Of a DNA stretch of 64,000 bases, positions 1 through 8,796 are shown in pieces. The notes below the pieces were generated by a model. That model saw nothing but the letters and a program-made list of their open reading frames with translations, had not been told where the DNA came from and made no database searches. A program made the position numbers and the translations under genes. This DNA is from Paenibacillus sabinae T27 (lineage in GTDB: Bacteria > Bacillota > Bacilli > Paenibacillales > Paenibacillaceae). Where the stretch lies: assembly GCF_000612505.1 (NCBI RefSeq), contig NZ_CP004078.1, positions 5,206,570 to 5,270,569 on the forward strand, written 5' to 3'. The number at the start of each line of letters is the position of its first letter. Within the stretch, counting starts at the first letter, position 1.

Positions 1-759
1 CGCCTGCGCAGTGTCGTACAGGCTTGTGATGTCGAGTGCGGCAATGGCGCCAAGAAAGCCAAAATGGGCGGCAGCTTCTTCAGATGTTATGCTAACCGCC
101 GGCACGTTCAGCTGGCGCCCGATGACTTCGGCGATCTGGCGGAGCGGAATGCCTTCATCGCCGGCGCCAAGCAGTCGTGAGCCTGCCGGTGCAGATTCCA
201 GGGCCAGACGGTACAGAACCGCCGCATCCAGGCGATGAACCGCAGGCCAGCGGTTTGTTCCTTCGCCGATGTAGGCGGCGAAACCCTTCGCCCGGGCGAT
301 GTTGATCATCATCGGCACAAAGCCCTTATCGCCTTCGCCATGCACGGACGGTGCAAGCGAGACGATGGATGCCCGGATGCTTCGCTCTGCCATTGCGAGC
401 ACGGCCTGGTCCGCGGCGATTCCGTTTGCATGAGCCGTGGTAATGAACGGCTTCCCGGAGCCTTCCAGCGCCGCACCCATGACTTCAACGGCCTGTAAAT
501 CCAGAGCCAACGCACATTCAAAGTCGGAGAAGTCGTTGGTGAACGCCAGATGAATCACGCCGTCTGCAGCAGCAGCGGCGCTGCGCAGCGTATCGAGATC
601 TCCTAGCGTGCCGTACAGCGCTTCGGCTCCCGCCGCCTTTAATCCCGCTGCTTTCGCTTCAGAACGGTAAAGGCCCGTCACTGTATGGCCCGCTCCGATC
701 AGTTCCCGAACGACTGCGGAACCAACATACCCTGTTGCTCCTGTAACCAAAACATGCAT
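1..759 (-). CDS. NAD(P)-dependent extended SDR / epimerase-like oxidoreductase (3' end outside window)
   Basis: The reading frame runs 253 codons without a stop to the window edge, so the C-terminus is missing. The N-terminus MHVLVTGATGYVGSAVV is a Rossmann dinucleotide-binding turn (TGxxGxxG), and an arginine soon after the second strand suggests NADP(H). The rest resembles atypical extended SDRs of the epimerase/NmrA kind; substrate unknown. An in-frame ATG lies 6 bases upstream, but the AAGGAGG Shine-Dalgarno is 8 bases from the ATG at 759 and only 2 from the other, which decides the start. It is divergent from a MerR regulator that probably controls it. Confidence 0.85.
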   Translation of the reverse strand, partial: MHVLVTGATGYVGSAVVRELIGAGHTVTGLYRSEAKAAGLKAAGAEALYGTLGDLDTLRSAAAAADGVIHLAFTNDFSDFECALALDLQAVEVMGAALEGSGKPFITTAHANGIAADQAVLAMAERSIRASIVSLAPSVHGEGDKGFVPMMINIARAKGFAAYIGEGTNRWPAVHRLDAAVLYRLALESAPAGSRLLGAGDEGIPLRQIAEVIGRQLNVPAVSITSEEAAAHFGFLGAIAALDITSLYDTAQA

Positions 760-800
760 ACTCATTTCCTCCTTCAATGATTGACTGCTTGAATAGCTAA

Positions 801-831
801 AGCATAAACTATGAAGTGAACTCTAGAGCAA
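801..831 (-). promoter_or_regulatory. MerR-type promoter with 19-bp spacer for the SDR gene
   Basis: On the minus strand TTGCTC (831-826) and TATGCT (806-801) are separated by exactly 19 bp, longer than the usual 17. Over-spaced promoters of this kind are the classic target of MerR-family activators, which twist the DNA to realign the two elements. A MerR gene is divergent from it. The spacer contains TAGAGTTCACTTCATAG, similar to known MerR operators but only weakly symmetric. Assigning it to this regulator is inference. Confidence 0.6.
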
Positions 832-853
832 GCAGTCTGAAGGAGAAATGATT

Positions 854-1267
854 ATGAAAATTCAGGAACTGGCGGACAAGATGGGGTTAACGATCCATAC
901 GATCCGCTTTTATGAAAAGGAAGGCTTGCTGGATAACCGTCATGTCCGGCGGGAAAGCAACAATTACCGCAACTATTCGGAAGAGGCAATCGAGCGGCTA
1001 AAGCTCATCAAGAAGTTCCAGTCCATCGGCTGTTCGCTGGCTGAACTAAAGGAAGCTCTGCAGGACCACGATACTAATTCGCGAACCAACCTGCAGATTA
1101 TCGATTGGATTCAAGGCAAGAAAGAGGAGATCGAACGCAAGAAGCAAGAATATGACCAGATGCTGGACACCCTCAATAAGATGCTGGAGTACCGGACTTT
1201 GCTCATGAACGACCCGCAAAAAGCCGAGGAGATGCTCAAGAATTGGCATACCGGCTCATCCGATTGA
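854..1267 (+). CDS. MerR-family transcriptional regulator
   Basis: 137 residues. It opens with the MerR winged helix-turn-helix (MKIQELADKMGLTIHTIRFY, then YEKEGLL), followed by the second helical pair and a long C-terminal dimerisation helix rich in E, K and Q. It has one cysteine (GCSL) and no C-terminal metal-binding loop, so it is probably a small-molecule sensor of the YfmP/BltR kind rather than a metal sensor. An in-frame ATG at 848 is only 2 bases from the AGGAG; the ATG at 854 has 8-base spacing and is preferred. It is divergent from the SDR gene, whose promoter has the long spacer typical of MerR targets. Confidence 0.9.
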   Translation: MKIQELADKMGLTIHTIRFYEKEGLLDNRHVRRESNNYRNYSEEAIERLKLIKKFQSIGCSLAELKEALQDHDTNSRTNLQIIDWIQGKKEEIERKKQEYDQMLDTLNKMLEYRTLLMNDPQKAEEMLKNWHTGSSD

Positions 1268-1380
1268 GCTGGTGTGAAGTTAAACCTAATTAGAAATTTA
1301 CCTGGGGATATCTAAAAAGCCAAAATTTCGCCCTCTTGTGGTACGGTTTACCTTAACGGTCATAACGGCGAAAATTAAGA

Positions 1381-1413
1381 AAGGAGCTGGCGCGGCCAAC
1401 TCCTTGGCTTTTT
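1381..1413 (+). terminator. Rho-independent terminator after the MerR gene
   Basis: AAGGAG-C-TGGC, loop GCG, GCCA-A-CTCCTT forms a stem with one mismatch, followed by GGCTTTTT. It lies about 115 bases after the stop codon of the merR-like gene. Confidence 0.6.
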
Positions 1414-1838
1414 ATCAATTTCTAGTCTAAACGTAGTAATTTACTTTATTATCACTTAACAGGCACGATTCAGTTTTTCGCAGTAAACCCCGGTCATCTT
1501 CATAGTCGAAAACAGTATCCAGGAAAACTTGCTCGTTTGGAGCTAAATGAACAAGTCATTTGAGCTTTTCAGCAAAGTATTCTCGCCGGGTTCCAGTTAT
1601 ACTAATAGTATAAGTGTTGAAAAGTTTGTTAAGGAACATAGGAGATGGTTCCTTTGAACATCGGGCAAAGCACATAGTTATCAGGTACCGTCAAAACGGT
1701 TTCTAATTATTCTACAGGTAAGCGCAGACTTGCATAACCGAAAGGATGATTATGAAATGGAAACTATAGCAATCGCAGGAACAAGTAAGGCAGGGACGTC
1801 CATGACTATGAGATCAAGCAAAGTGGTTAAGGTGCCTC
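1414..1838. other. Gene-free stretch with one perfect short palindrome
   Basis: No convincing gene is present. A perfect inverted repeat TTATACT-AAT-AGTATAA lies at 1597-1613 and could be an operator for the AraC gene downstream or an unrelated regulator. The minus strand around 1450-1560 has a 50-codon open stretch reading like a protein fragment (LAPNEQVFLDTVFDYEDD), without start or recognisable family, perhaps a gene remnant. Confidence 0.35.
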
Positions 1839-2705
1839 ATGAACTGGAAAAGTCTCCGGATAAAAAAAGGGAGCTTGAAGCTGGATGAGATGTCCGTTAT
1901 CGAATTCTGTTTCTACACGCAAGGCAGAAAAGGAACCTTTTTTTTGCAGGATCATCTTCTTCTAATCGTCAAGACGGGTGTCTATACCGTTCGCTTCGGT
2001 GATCAAGAATATACGATGCGGAGCAACGAAATGATGTTTATTCATAAATCAATTGGAGTCGAGTACGAGAAAGCGGGTGAACCCGATTCCGATTACATCC
2101 TCGACTATATGATGTTTTTCCTGAACGAGAAGATAGTAGATGAATTCCTCACTTTCGCCGGTTTCAAACCAATTTATCTCGTGAATGATGTTGTTCCGAT
2201 AACAGTCTTTCCGATCAATGACCGCATTGGAAGCTATATCGAGTCGTTAAAACCCTATTTCGAGAACCCTGACGAAGTCAAAGAAGGACTGGTTCGTGTG
2301 AAGCTGATGGAATTGCTGTTTCACATAGCAGATTCGAATGATCGTTTGTTGCATCAAATGATGCAACCCATAAGCAAGGACAGAGGCAGCATCGCAAAGA
2401 TCATGGAGGAGAACTTCTCGAATCCCGTTTCCCTTAACGACCTGGCCTATTTGTCCGGCAGAAGCCTGGCGACGTTCAAAAGGGATTTTCAAGCAGTATA
2501 CAACACCCCCCCGCTCAAATGGGTTCGCAATCGAAGGCTAGATAAAGCCAAGGAACTGTTAGCGGAAACAGCGTTATCTGTTACGGATATCTGTTTTTCG
2601 ACCGGATTCGAAAATATCGCTCACTTTTCCAAAGTATTCAAGGAAAGATTCGGACTCCCGCCGTCAGAGTTTAGACGGCAGCTGAGGTTGAAGGAGGAGG
2701 CCTAA
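1839..2705 (+). CDS. AraC-family transcriptional regulator
   Basis: 288 residues. The N-terminal 150 or so form a cupin-like sensing domain of the ExsA/AraC_N_2 kind (VKTGVYTVRFGDQEYTMRSN, then EMMFIHKSIGVEYEK). The C-terminal 100 residues contain the two AraC helix-turn-helix units; SLNDLAYLSGRSLATFKRDF and ALSVTDICFSTGFENIAHFS are characteristic, ending in the FKERFGLPPSEFRR signature. Start 1839 has a modest AAGGTG 4 bases away; an in-frame ATG at 1890 is possible but has no better site. It precedes the aldo/keto reductase in the same direction with a hairpin between them, so it may regulate that gene; no target is provable here. Confidence 0.88.
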   Translation: MNWKSLRIKKGSLKLDEMSVIEFCFYTQGRKGTFFLQDHLLLIVKTGVYTVRFGDQEYTMRSNEMMFIHKSIGVEYEKAGEPDSDYILDYMMFFLNEKIVDEFLTFAGFKPIYLVNDVVPITVFPINDRIGSYIESLKPYFENPDEVKEGLVRVKLMELLFHIADSNDRLLHQMMQPISKDRGSIAKIMEENFSNPVSLNDLAYLSGRSLATFKRDFQAVYNTPPLKWVRNRRLDKAKELLAETALSVTDICFSTGFENIAHFSKVFKERFGLPPSEFRRQLRLKEEA

Positions 2706-2738
2706 GGGGGCTAAAAAGTTTGCTACACAGGCACCGAA

Positions 2739-2774
2739 GATACCGTTTAGCGGAATTTACCGCGGAACGGTATC
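2739..2774 (+). terminator. Long hairpin after the AraC gene, sister of the one at 3964
   Basis: GATACCGTT-TA-GCGG, loop AATTTA, CCGC-GG-AACGGTATC: 13 pairs with one 2-base internal mismatch. There is no strong T-run (CTTGTTATTT follows), so termination is uncertain. Its core closely matches the hairpin after the aldo/keto reductase. Confidence 0.5.
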
Positions 2775-2915
2775 TTGTTATTTACAGAAACAAAATGAGC
2801 TAAATAAACAAATAGAATGAGCTTGTAGGCAAAGAAATTCATTCGTCTCCTTGATATTCTTATCTCATACGGTAAACGCAGCAGTATTAAAATAAGAATG
2901 AAGGAGAGATTCCGA

Positions 2916-2954
2916 ATGAAAACACGTACAAACCAAACTATAGCTAGTATTTAA
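2916..2954 (+). other. 12-codon ORF with a strong ribosome binding site upstream of the aldo/keto reductase
   Basis: AAGGAGAGATTCCG precedes an ATG encoding MKTRTNQTIASI and a stop, 32 bases before the reductase start. The ribosome site is better than expected by chance. It could be a leader peptide or the start of a deleted gene; it is too short to judge. Confidence 0.25.
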
Positions 2955-2986
2955 AATTTCACTAATATAGAAAGGTGTTGAAACAA

Positions 2987-3936
2987 ATGAAAAAGGTAAA
3001 ATTGCAAAATGAAACGATTCCTTCGATCGCTCTTGGTACCTGGTCATGGGGGACCGGTCAAGGCGGCGGGGATGCTGTTTTCGGAATAATCTTACCCCGG
3101 AAGACTTAAAACCGGTTTTTGATTCGGCGATGAAAGCCGGACTCAATTTATGGGACACTGCGACTGTGTACGGAATGGGAGCCTCCGAAAGCATTCTGGG
3201 CGAGTTTACAAAAGGCCGCGACGATGTGCTGCTCTCAACGAAATTCACTCCGCAACTTGGCGGGCCTGTTGAAGACCGCTTGAACAGTAGCCTGAACCGG
3301 CTCAGCGCAGACCAGACGGATATATATTGGATCCATAATCCTCTTGATGTAAAAAGATGGACTCCAGGACTGATTCCGTTGATGAAAAGCGGAAAAGTAA
3401 AATATGCAGGCGTCTCCAACCACAATCTGGAGGAAATCAAACTAGCGCAAAGTATTCTGGCTGAAGAAGGGCTGAAAATCTCTGCTGTACAAAATCATTA
3501 CAGCTTACTGTACCGTTCGTCCGAAGAAGCCGGAATTATTGATTACTGCAACGAAAACAACATTGTGTTTTTCTCCTATATGGTGTTGGAACAAGGCGCA
3601 TTAACCGACAAATACAATGCGAAAAGTCCTCTCCCAAGCGGCACCAGAAGAGGAGAGGCGTTTAATGAAGACGTGCTTGCGAAACTGGAAGGCCTGATCC
3701 ATGTTATGAAGGAAATCGGCAATAAGCACAATGCGAATTCTGCACAAGTTGCAATCGCTTGGGCCATTGCGAAAGGAACCGTTCCGATAATCGGCGTTAC
3801 GAGAACTTCCCAAATTGCTGATGCTGTAAGAGCCGATGAAATCACGCTGACAGCACGGGAAATCCATGATCTTGAAACAGCGGCGAAAGAGACAGGAATA
3901 GTAATCAAAGGTGACTGGGAAAAGCCGATGCATTAA
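2987..3936 (+). CDS. Aldo/keto reductase, interrupted by one frameshift
   Basis: NADPH-dependent reductase of the AKR superfamily (TIM barrel). The true start is 2987 (MKKVKLQNETIPSIALGTWS; AAAGGTG at 9-base spacing), but that frame stops after about 41 codons. Adding one base in the GGAATAAT run at 3084-3090 restores GNNLTPEDLKPVFDSA and an intact 316-residue protein to 3936. Catalytic residues are visible: D in LWDTATVYG, Y five residues on, K in LLSTKF and H in YWIHNP. VPIIGVTRTSQI is the C-terminal cofactor phosphate-binding region. The only damage is one missing base in an A-run, so this may be a sequencing error or a fresh null allele. Substrate unknown. Confidence 0.85.
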
Positions 3937-3963
3937 TCACTATAATCCGTTTTCGGATTACGG

Positions 3964-3999
3964 AACCGTTTCGCGGAAATTACCGCGAAACGGTTTTTA
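3964..3999 (+). terminator. Terminator after the aldo/keto reductase
   Basis: A perfect 13-bp stem, AACCGTTTCGCGG with CCGCGAAACGGTT, six-base loop AAATTA, then TTTA. It lies 28 bases after the stop codon. Confidence 0.8.
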
Positions 4000-4261
4000 A
4001 TTAATGAACGGTCAGGTTCTGCTCCGCACACCGGGCTTTCATGGTTTGTCCGCTGGTCTAATACACATGAATACGTTCTGACCAGATTGCCTGTAGATTC
4101 GTCTCCATCCGCGATTCATCCTTTCACGTACGTGATGAATTCATTGTGACGGATTCGAACACGTTTAAATAATTGCTTCTACGAGAGCCATCCTTATTGC
4201 ACTTTGGGGCAGTTAAGTGATGTAGCGAGTTTATCATCGCCGTGTGTGAAAAAACTTTCAG

Positions 4262-5164
4262 TTACGGAGTGATTGATGTCAATAATTCGTTTTTTAGAAA
4301 ATGGTACAATGCACGGCTTGCTGGAAGCATCGGAAGCTTATCAGTTTGATATAAAAAGCCGGTTGTCATATTAATTGAGTGCGATCCCATTTCACGTACC
4401 ACTGTACCCGGTACCGGTGACTCAGTCATTATCCTAGGAACTAACGCTATGCCAATTCCGTGCTCAACGTAACTAGTTAGGGCTGTCATACTGGTGATTT
4501 CGAGTGTGTTTAGCGTGTTTAATGGTATGTTCCACTCTTGGGCAACCACTTCAAGTTTCTTGCGGTACGGGCAGTTCTTGGCTGTGATAAGCAGTCGTTG
4601 TCCGACGAAATCCTCAGGTGAAATGGTGGATTGTTCGCTGAGGGGATGATGCTCCGGCAGTAATACCACAAACCCTTCTTGGAATAACGGTTCAAAGAAT
4701 AAACTGGTACCCATTTCAGGAGTGGAACAAAGCGCAATGTCAATCTCCCCTGTATGTAGCAAGTTGTTGAGTATGGGGGTGTTGGCGATATGTACGCTTA
4801 CATGCACTTTGGGATGGGTGTTTAAGAATTTGCCAAGAATTGCTGGAAATCGAAAGCTCGCGGACGGCTCCGTGACACCAATGCGTACACTTCCGGATTC
4901 CGCTTGGGCCACCTCTATCATTGTCGACTTCAGTTGGTCGATCCGTTTCATAATATCAATGCTCTGTTCGTAAAACACTCTGCCAGCCTCAGTCAAACCA
5001 ACAGATTTTTGAGTCCTGTCAAACAACTGCGCACCGATCTCTGCTTCCAGCCTCTGTATCTGCATTGTGACAGTGGATTGGGCGTAGTTCATCTCCTCCG
5101 CCGCCCGGTGAAAACTCCCTGAGCTTAGAATCCTATGGAATGTTTTCAGTGATTTTAAGTCCAT
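4262..5164 (-). CDS. LysR-family transcriptional regulator
   Basis: 300 residues, a full-length LTTR. The N-terminal winged helix-turn-helix is plain: MDLKSLKTFHRILSSGSFHR, then AAEEMNYAQSTVTMQIQRLE and the LFDRTQKSVGLTEAG linker. Residues 90-295 are the two-lobed substrate-binding domain (GSVRIGVTEPSASFRFPAIL onward). ATG 5164 is chosen because AAGGA sits 8 bases before it but directly abuts the alternative ATG at 5173. The gene is divergent from the SDR remnant at 5269, suggesting it once controlled that gene; its present target may be the alpha/beta hydrolase beyond it or genes elsewhere. Confidence 0.9.
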   Translation of the reverse strand: MDLKSLKTFHRILSSGSFHRAAEEMNYAQSTVTMQIQRLEAEIGAQLFDRTQKSVGLTEAGRVFYEQSIDIMKRIDQLKSTMIEVAQAESGSVRIGVTEPSASFRFPAILGKFLNTHPKVHVSVHIANTPILNNLLHTGEIDIALCSTPEMGTSLFFEPLFQEGFVVLLPEHHPLSEQSTISPEDFVGQRLLITAKNCPYRKKLEVVAQEWNIPLNTLNTLEITSMTALTSYVEHGIGIALVPRIMTESPVPGTVVREMGSHSINMTTGFLYQTDKLPMLPASRALYHFLKNELLTSITP

Positions 5165-5268
5165 GGTCACCATCCTTCGTTCAATTTAGTTGAACTCCAT
5201 AATCAATAAGTTCAATTATACAGATACACTAATGAAGTATACAATATCTTTTGAGAGGGGAGGAAGAT

Positions 5269-5592
5269 ATGAATTCGAGGGAAGGCGGCACTCGTTACAG
5301 GATGCGGCATGGGCAATTGACAGAGCAACCAGTATAGCACTCGCGAAGCGTGGTGCTGTCGTGGATGAAAATCAGCAGATGACGCTGAAAAACAGTACAG
5401 AACATTCTTGTTCTAGGTGGAGAGGCACTTATGGTCCGCTGTGATGTTTCCAAGGACGACGTCGTGCAGGCGATGGTGAACCAAATTGTAGACAGATACG
5501 GATGTGTTCAAGTAGATTACGATGCTTTCAAGGACCAATGGACCATATTCAATCCAGCAATGGGCAGTCACGAGAGCCATGACCACTCTTAA
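5269..5592 (+). pseudogene. Decayed short-chain dehydrogenase (classical SDR) remnant
   Basis: GGGGAGG and ATG 5269 start a gene whose pieces lie in different frames: KAALVTGCGMG (the TGxxxGxG turn), then RATSIALAKRGAVV (helix and second strand), then GEALMVRCDVSKDDVVQAMV followed by NQIVDRYG. In order these are the first 90 residues of a classical SDR of the glucose-1-dehydrogenase/FabG kind. At least two frame changes and an in-frame TGA interrupt it. The sequence then departs from the family before the NAG motif and the catalytic S-Y-K, so the protein is dead and its 3' part is missing. It starts about 100 bases from a divergent LysR gene, the usual arrangement for such an enzyme. Confidence 0.75.
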
Positions 5593-5638
5593 GTTTCAAC
5601 GACACAGTATTGAAACAGTAAATTATCATGGAGGTACA

Positions 5639-6658
5639 ATGATGAGCAGTTTGAACCATGCTTCACAATACTATACTTCTATGGCCACCGTACCGAATTT
5701 AGCAAAGGAGTGGGCCGATAGAGGGCAATACACTACTTGGACTTCGACAGTGCCTGAAAATGCTCGTTTTGGGCCTCTCGATGTGTTTACGATTTGCGCA
5801 GGCAACATAGACAATCCAGTCATTCTCTTCATTCATGGTTATCCCACAAGCAGTTTTGATTTTCGGGAGTTGTTCGAGGAATTGAGTCAGGATTATTACG
5901 TCTGTGCGATTGATACACCAGGTTACGGATTTTCTTCGAAGCCTCGAAACGGATATATATACTCCATCCACGATGACGCACGTTTGGTGGATCACGTCGT
6001 TCGAGAAGTGTTGAAGCTTAATAAGTTTGCTTTGTTCACTCATGATAAAGGAGACACCGTGGGCATGGCCCTACTGAAGCTGTATCAGAAATACCGTGAA
6101 TGTCCATATCAGATTACCCACCATTTCATCACCAACGGCAATATCTATCTGCCATTGGCGCAACTCTCGCAGCTTCAAAATCAGCTACTCGATCCGGTGT
6201 CCGGCCCGGCCCTGTCCTCCAATCTCAACGGCACGATCTTTGCGCAAGCCCTTGCAACGTTGGCGTATTCGAAAACCTTGTCTTCTGACGAAATCGCATC
6301 ACTCGCCTCCATCTTTGATTATCAAGGCGGAGCCAATGTTCAACACGACGTCATTCAATATGTTAATCAGCGCAAACAATTCGAAGTAGGCTGGCTTGAA
6401 ACGTTGCACAAGAGCGATGTGCCGACCACAATCATTTGGGGGGAACAGGATCAAATCTCACCGATTCGTGTTTCTGATTATGTCTGGACGACATACCTGA
6501 AATCTAGGAAGCAAGTTTCGACGTACTGGCGGATACCTCAAGCGAATCATTATCTCCAGAATGATGCGCCCCATGTCGTAGCTTCCATCGTGAACAGCGA
6601 GTTGAGATCAGCCAATGATCTTGATCTCCGCAACGAAGAGGCATACAGGGTCTTTTGA
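5639..6658 (+). CDS. Alpha/beta-hydrolase (haloalkane dehalogenase / epoxide hydrolase type)
   Basis: 339 residues from ATG 5639, which has GGAGG 4 bases upstream; the frame is open further 5' but without a ribosome site. LFIHGYPTSSFDFRELFEEL gives the HGxP oxyanion motif of epoxide hydrolases and dehalogenases. The nucleophile elbow is FTHDKGDTVGM, which puts aspartate where lipases have serine, as in those families. WGEQDQISP is the usual acid-loop region and QANHYLQNDAP supplies the base histidine. A cap domain occupies about residues 170-270. It begins right where the SDR remnant ends, so a rearrangement may have joined them. Substrate unknown; hydrolysis through an ester intermediate is inferred from the motifs. 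Confidence 0.85.
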   Translation: MMSSLNHASQYYTSMATVPNLAKEWADRGQYTTWTSTVPENARFGPLDVFTICAGNIDNPVILFIHGYPTSSFDFRELFEELSQDYYVCAIDTPGYGFSSKPRNGYIYSIHDDARLVDHVVREVLKLNKFALFTHDKGDTVGMALLKLYQKYRECPYQITHHFITNGNIYLPLAQLSQLQNQLLDPVSGPALSSNLNGTIFAQALATLAYSKTLSSDEIASLASIFDYQGGANVQHDVIQYVNQRKQFEVGWLETLHKSDVPTTIIWGEQDQISPIRVSDYVWTTYLKSRKQVSTYWRIPQANHYLQNDAPHVVASIVNSELRSANDLDLRNEEAYRVF

Positions 6659-6752
6659 CGGCCAAGCGGGCAGGATGAGCGGCGATCTTCGATAGTTTTA
6701 AGCAAATAGCTTGTATGACCCATTTATTCGAAAATCCCCTAATTCAAAACCG

Positions 6753-6776
6753 AAGCTCCGGAAAAAACCGGGGCTT
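6753..6776 (+). terminator. Terminator-like hairpin after the hydrolase
   Basis: AAGCTCCGG, loop AAAAAA, CCGGGGCTT, with one T-G pair, then TGTC. It lies about 95 bases after the stop codon. Confidence 0.5.
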
Positions 6777-6788
6777 TGTCGACAGTAT

Positions 6789-6814
6789 GAAGGGTGTCTT
6801 TTTAGACACCCTTC
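6789..6814. terminator. Second hairpin, perfect 10-bp stem
   Basis: GAAGGGTGTC, loop TTTTTA, GACACCCTTC. It follows the previous hairpin by 12 bases. No long T-run on either side. Confidence 0.45.
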
Positions 6815-7454
6815 AACATTTTGAATAGACAACGGTTTGTTGAGGTTAAATTCCAGAATTCTTTAGAATTGTAATAGAATCCGTTGGACGATTTATTCTG
6901 AATATTATAAGAATGACATGAATATATTCCTTGTACTACATATATCGCGTGTAGTTACGGATTTGGTGAATGATGCACTTTTGGAAATCTTTTTTATAAC
7001 AGGCTGCAAGGGATTGAGAAAAGCAGGTGAGATTATCTGCGCAGGTAATCAAAATGTCTTGAATCCGCGAATCTTCAGCTCATTTAGAAAAAATCTGATT
7101 GGATGCTAGAATTTCAAGCAACATTGCTGTAGATAGGGAGAAAAATTTGGCTATATTCAATTGCATGTGCCTGTTGGTTCCTTCCAACTTACTCAACAAC
7201 TTCGTGTAAAGAGGTTTGATGAAAGTCCATTCTTAAACAGACCTTTGACTTTGACTACGAAGGCACCATACACTTCCTCGCAATTTCAGGGAAAGGAAGC
7301 AATCGGTCAAGCTGTGACCCAAACTTCTTGCTGTTGCCAAATCACGCTGCACGAGCCAGCGTACGCGACGTCCCTTCCCCAGAGTGACCTTCCCCCTCTC
7401 CAGCATGGGCACGTTTCCGCGCCACGTGAGCGGGACAAGGCCAAAAATTTCGCC
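6815..7454. other. Gene-free stretch between accessory block and rlmH
   Basis: About 640 bases with no recognisable gene on either strand. Open frames of 60 codons or so exist (for example 6918-7109) but lack ribosome sites and family resemblance. Base composition shifts from AT-rich (6815-7150) to GC-rich (7330-7450), consistent with a junction between acquired and core DNA. Confidence 0.4.
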
Positions 7455-7935
7455 TCACTTATGATACGGTTCACCGCGATTGATCTTCACCGCCCGATAA
7501 ATCTGCTCCACCAGCACCAGGCGCATGAGCTGATGGGGCAGCGTCATGCGCCCGAAGCTGAGCCGCTGCTGCGCGCGGCTCAGGACCGCATCGGAGAGCC
7601 CGTGGCTGCCTCCGATGACGAACACGACATGGCTCGTCCCGTAGGTGCCGAGCCCTGTCGAGCTCCGCGGCAAGCTCCTCCGAGCTCCAGAGCTTGCCGT
7701 CAATAGCGAGCGCGATGAGATGCGCGCCCTCTTTCACATGCGCGAGGATGCGCTCGCCCTCGCGCGCCTTCACGCCCGATACCTCGGCTTCGCTTAGGTT
7801 ATCGGGCGCTTTTTCATCCGCCACCTCGATCATCTGGAACTTGAGGTAAGGCGTAAGCCGTTTCGCGTATTCCTGGATGCCCTGCACCAGGTATTTCTCC
7901 TTCAATTTGCCGACCGTAATGAGCTGAATGAACAT
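7455..7935 (-). CDS. rlmH: 23S rRNA (pseudouridine1915-N3)-methyltransferase RlmH, frameshifted
   Basis: RlmH is a SPOUT methyltransferase that methylates pseudouridine 1915 in helix 69 of 23S rRNA using SAM. The N-terminus [20 protein letters not shown] and the C-terminal knot region ([36 protein letters not shown], ending NRGEPYHK) are both typical, but in different frames. Removing one base from the CCC run at 7653-7655 rejoins them ([12 protein letters not shown]) into a normal 159-residue protein. The gene sits downstream of the yycJ-htrA-CxxH/CxxC cluster, as in other Bacillales. Because every other residue looks intact, a sequencing error is at least as likely as a mutation. Confidence 0.9.
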
Positions 7936-8088
7936 AAAACTCCGAACTCCCCTTTCTTCGTCCTCTAATGATAAACAAGGATCGATGAATACACAAACGC
8001 GAGCCTTCCCTTAACTTAAGTCAAGGAAGTCCCGTCTCCTCCTTAGTACAATGTAACCATGAAGAATCTTATGAGGAGGGTTAATCAA

Positions 8089-8796
8089 ATGTCGAATCCA
8101 GCGGCCCGGGCGGCCGGGATTTCACTCATTTTGATGGCGGCTGCCGCCGCATTCTCGTACGGATATGTACATGGAAGTCTGGTCACGGAGGGAGACCCGG
8201 CCGCTACTTTTGGCAGCTTGAACGCCGCTCCCCTGCTGTTCAGGGCTGAGATTTTGGCATGGTCCCTGATTATGGTCTGTGACATCGTGGCTGCATGGGG
8301 ATTATATAAGGTGCTGAAGCCGGTGCATCCGGGCCTGTCCCTGCTGGGCGCATGGCTGCGCCTGTTGTATACGGCGGTCTTGGGCGCGGCCGTCTCCAGT
8401 CTTGTCGTCGTTTCACTGCTAACAGGCAGCAGTACCGGGGCATTTCCGGGCTTCACGGCGAATCAGTTGGAGACGGAGACGATGCTGTTTCTGCGGACTT
8501 TTGAAGCGGTATGGTCGGTGGGTTTGATCATTTTTGGCGGGCATCTGCTGATTGTGGGGGTTCTCGCTCTCCGAGCAGGGAATGTACCGAAGATCATCAG
8601 CATCCTGCTGCTGTTGGCCGGGGCGGGTTATATCGTCGTCCATGTGTGCCGCACGCTTTGGCCTGAAGCCGAGGGTCTTGTGAAGGGGCTGGAGTGGGTG
8701 TTTATGCTGCCGATGACCGCCGGGGAACTGGGATTTGGGATCTGGCTGCTGTTCAGAGCTCCGTCTCCGCGCGTTCGCGGTGAAGCCGTTTCTTGA
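8089..8796 (+). CDS. DUF4386 family membrane protein
   Basis: 235 residues with about six hydrophobic segments (near 10-30, 50-75, 85-115, 135-165, 170-195 and 205-225), an integral membrane protein. The pattern matches the DUF4386 family, which has no known biochemical role. ATG 8089 is chosen because AGGAGGG lies 8 bases upstream; the earlier in-frame ATG at 8059 has no such site. It reads towards and overlaps by 44 bases the Crp/Fnr-type gene on the other strand. DUF4386 genes often sit beside such regulators, so control by it is plausible but not shown. Confidence 0.75.
   Translation: MSNPAARAAGISLILMAAAAAFSYGYVHGSLVTEGDPAATFGSLNAAPLLFRAEILAWSLIMVCDIVAAWGLYKVLKPVHPGLSLLGAWLRLLYTAVLGAAVSSLVVVSLLTGSSTGAFPGFTANQLETETMLFLRTFEAVWSVGLIIFGGHLLIVGVLALRAGNVPKIISILLLLAGAGYIVVHVCRTLWPEAEGLVKGLEWVFMLPMTAGELGFGIWLLFRAPSPRVRGEAVS

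Noticed and set aside
1757..1888. Plus-strand frame METIAIAGTSKAGTS... overlapping the AraC start
   Set aside because: The first residues look faintly like a Rossmann start, but no family pattern continues and the frame ends inside the AraC gene.
6918..7109. 63-codon frame in the gap before rlmH
   Set aside because: No ribosome site, composition unlike neighbours, no recognisable motif.
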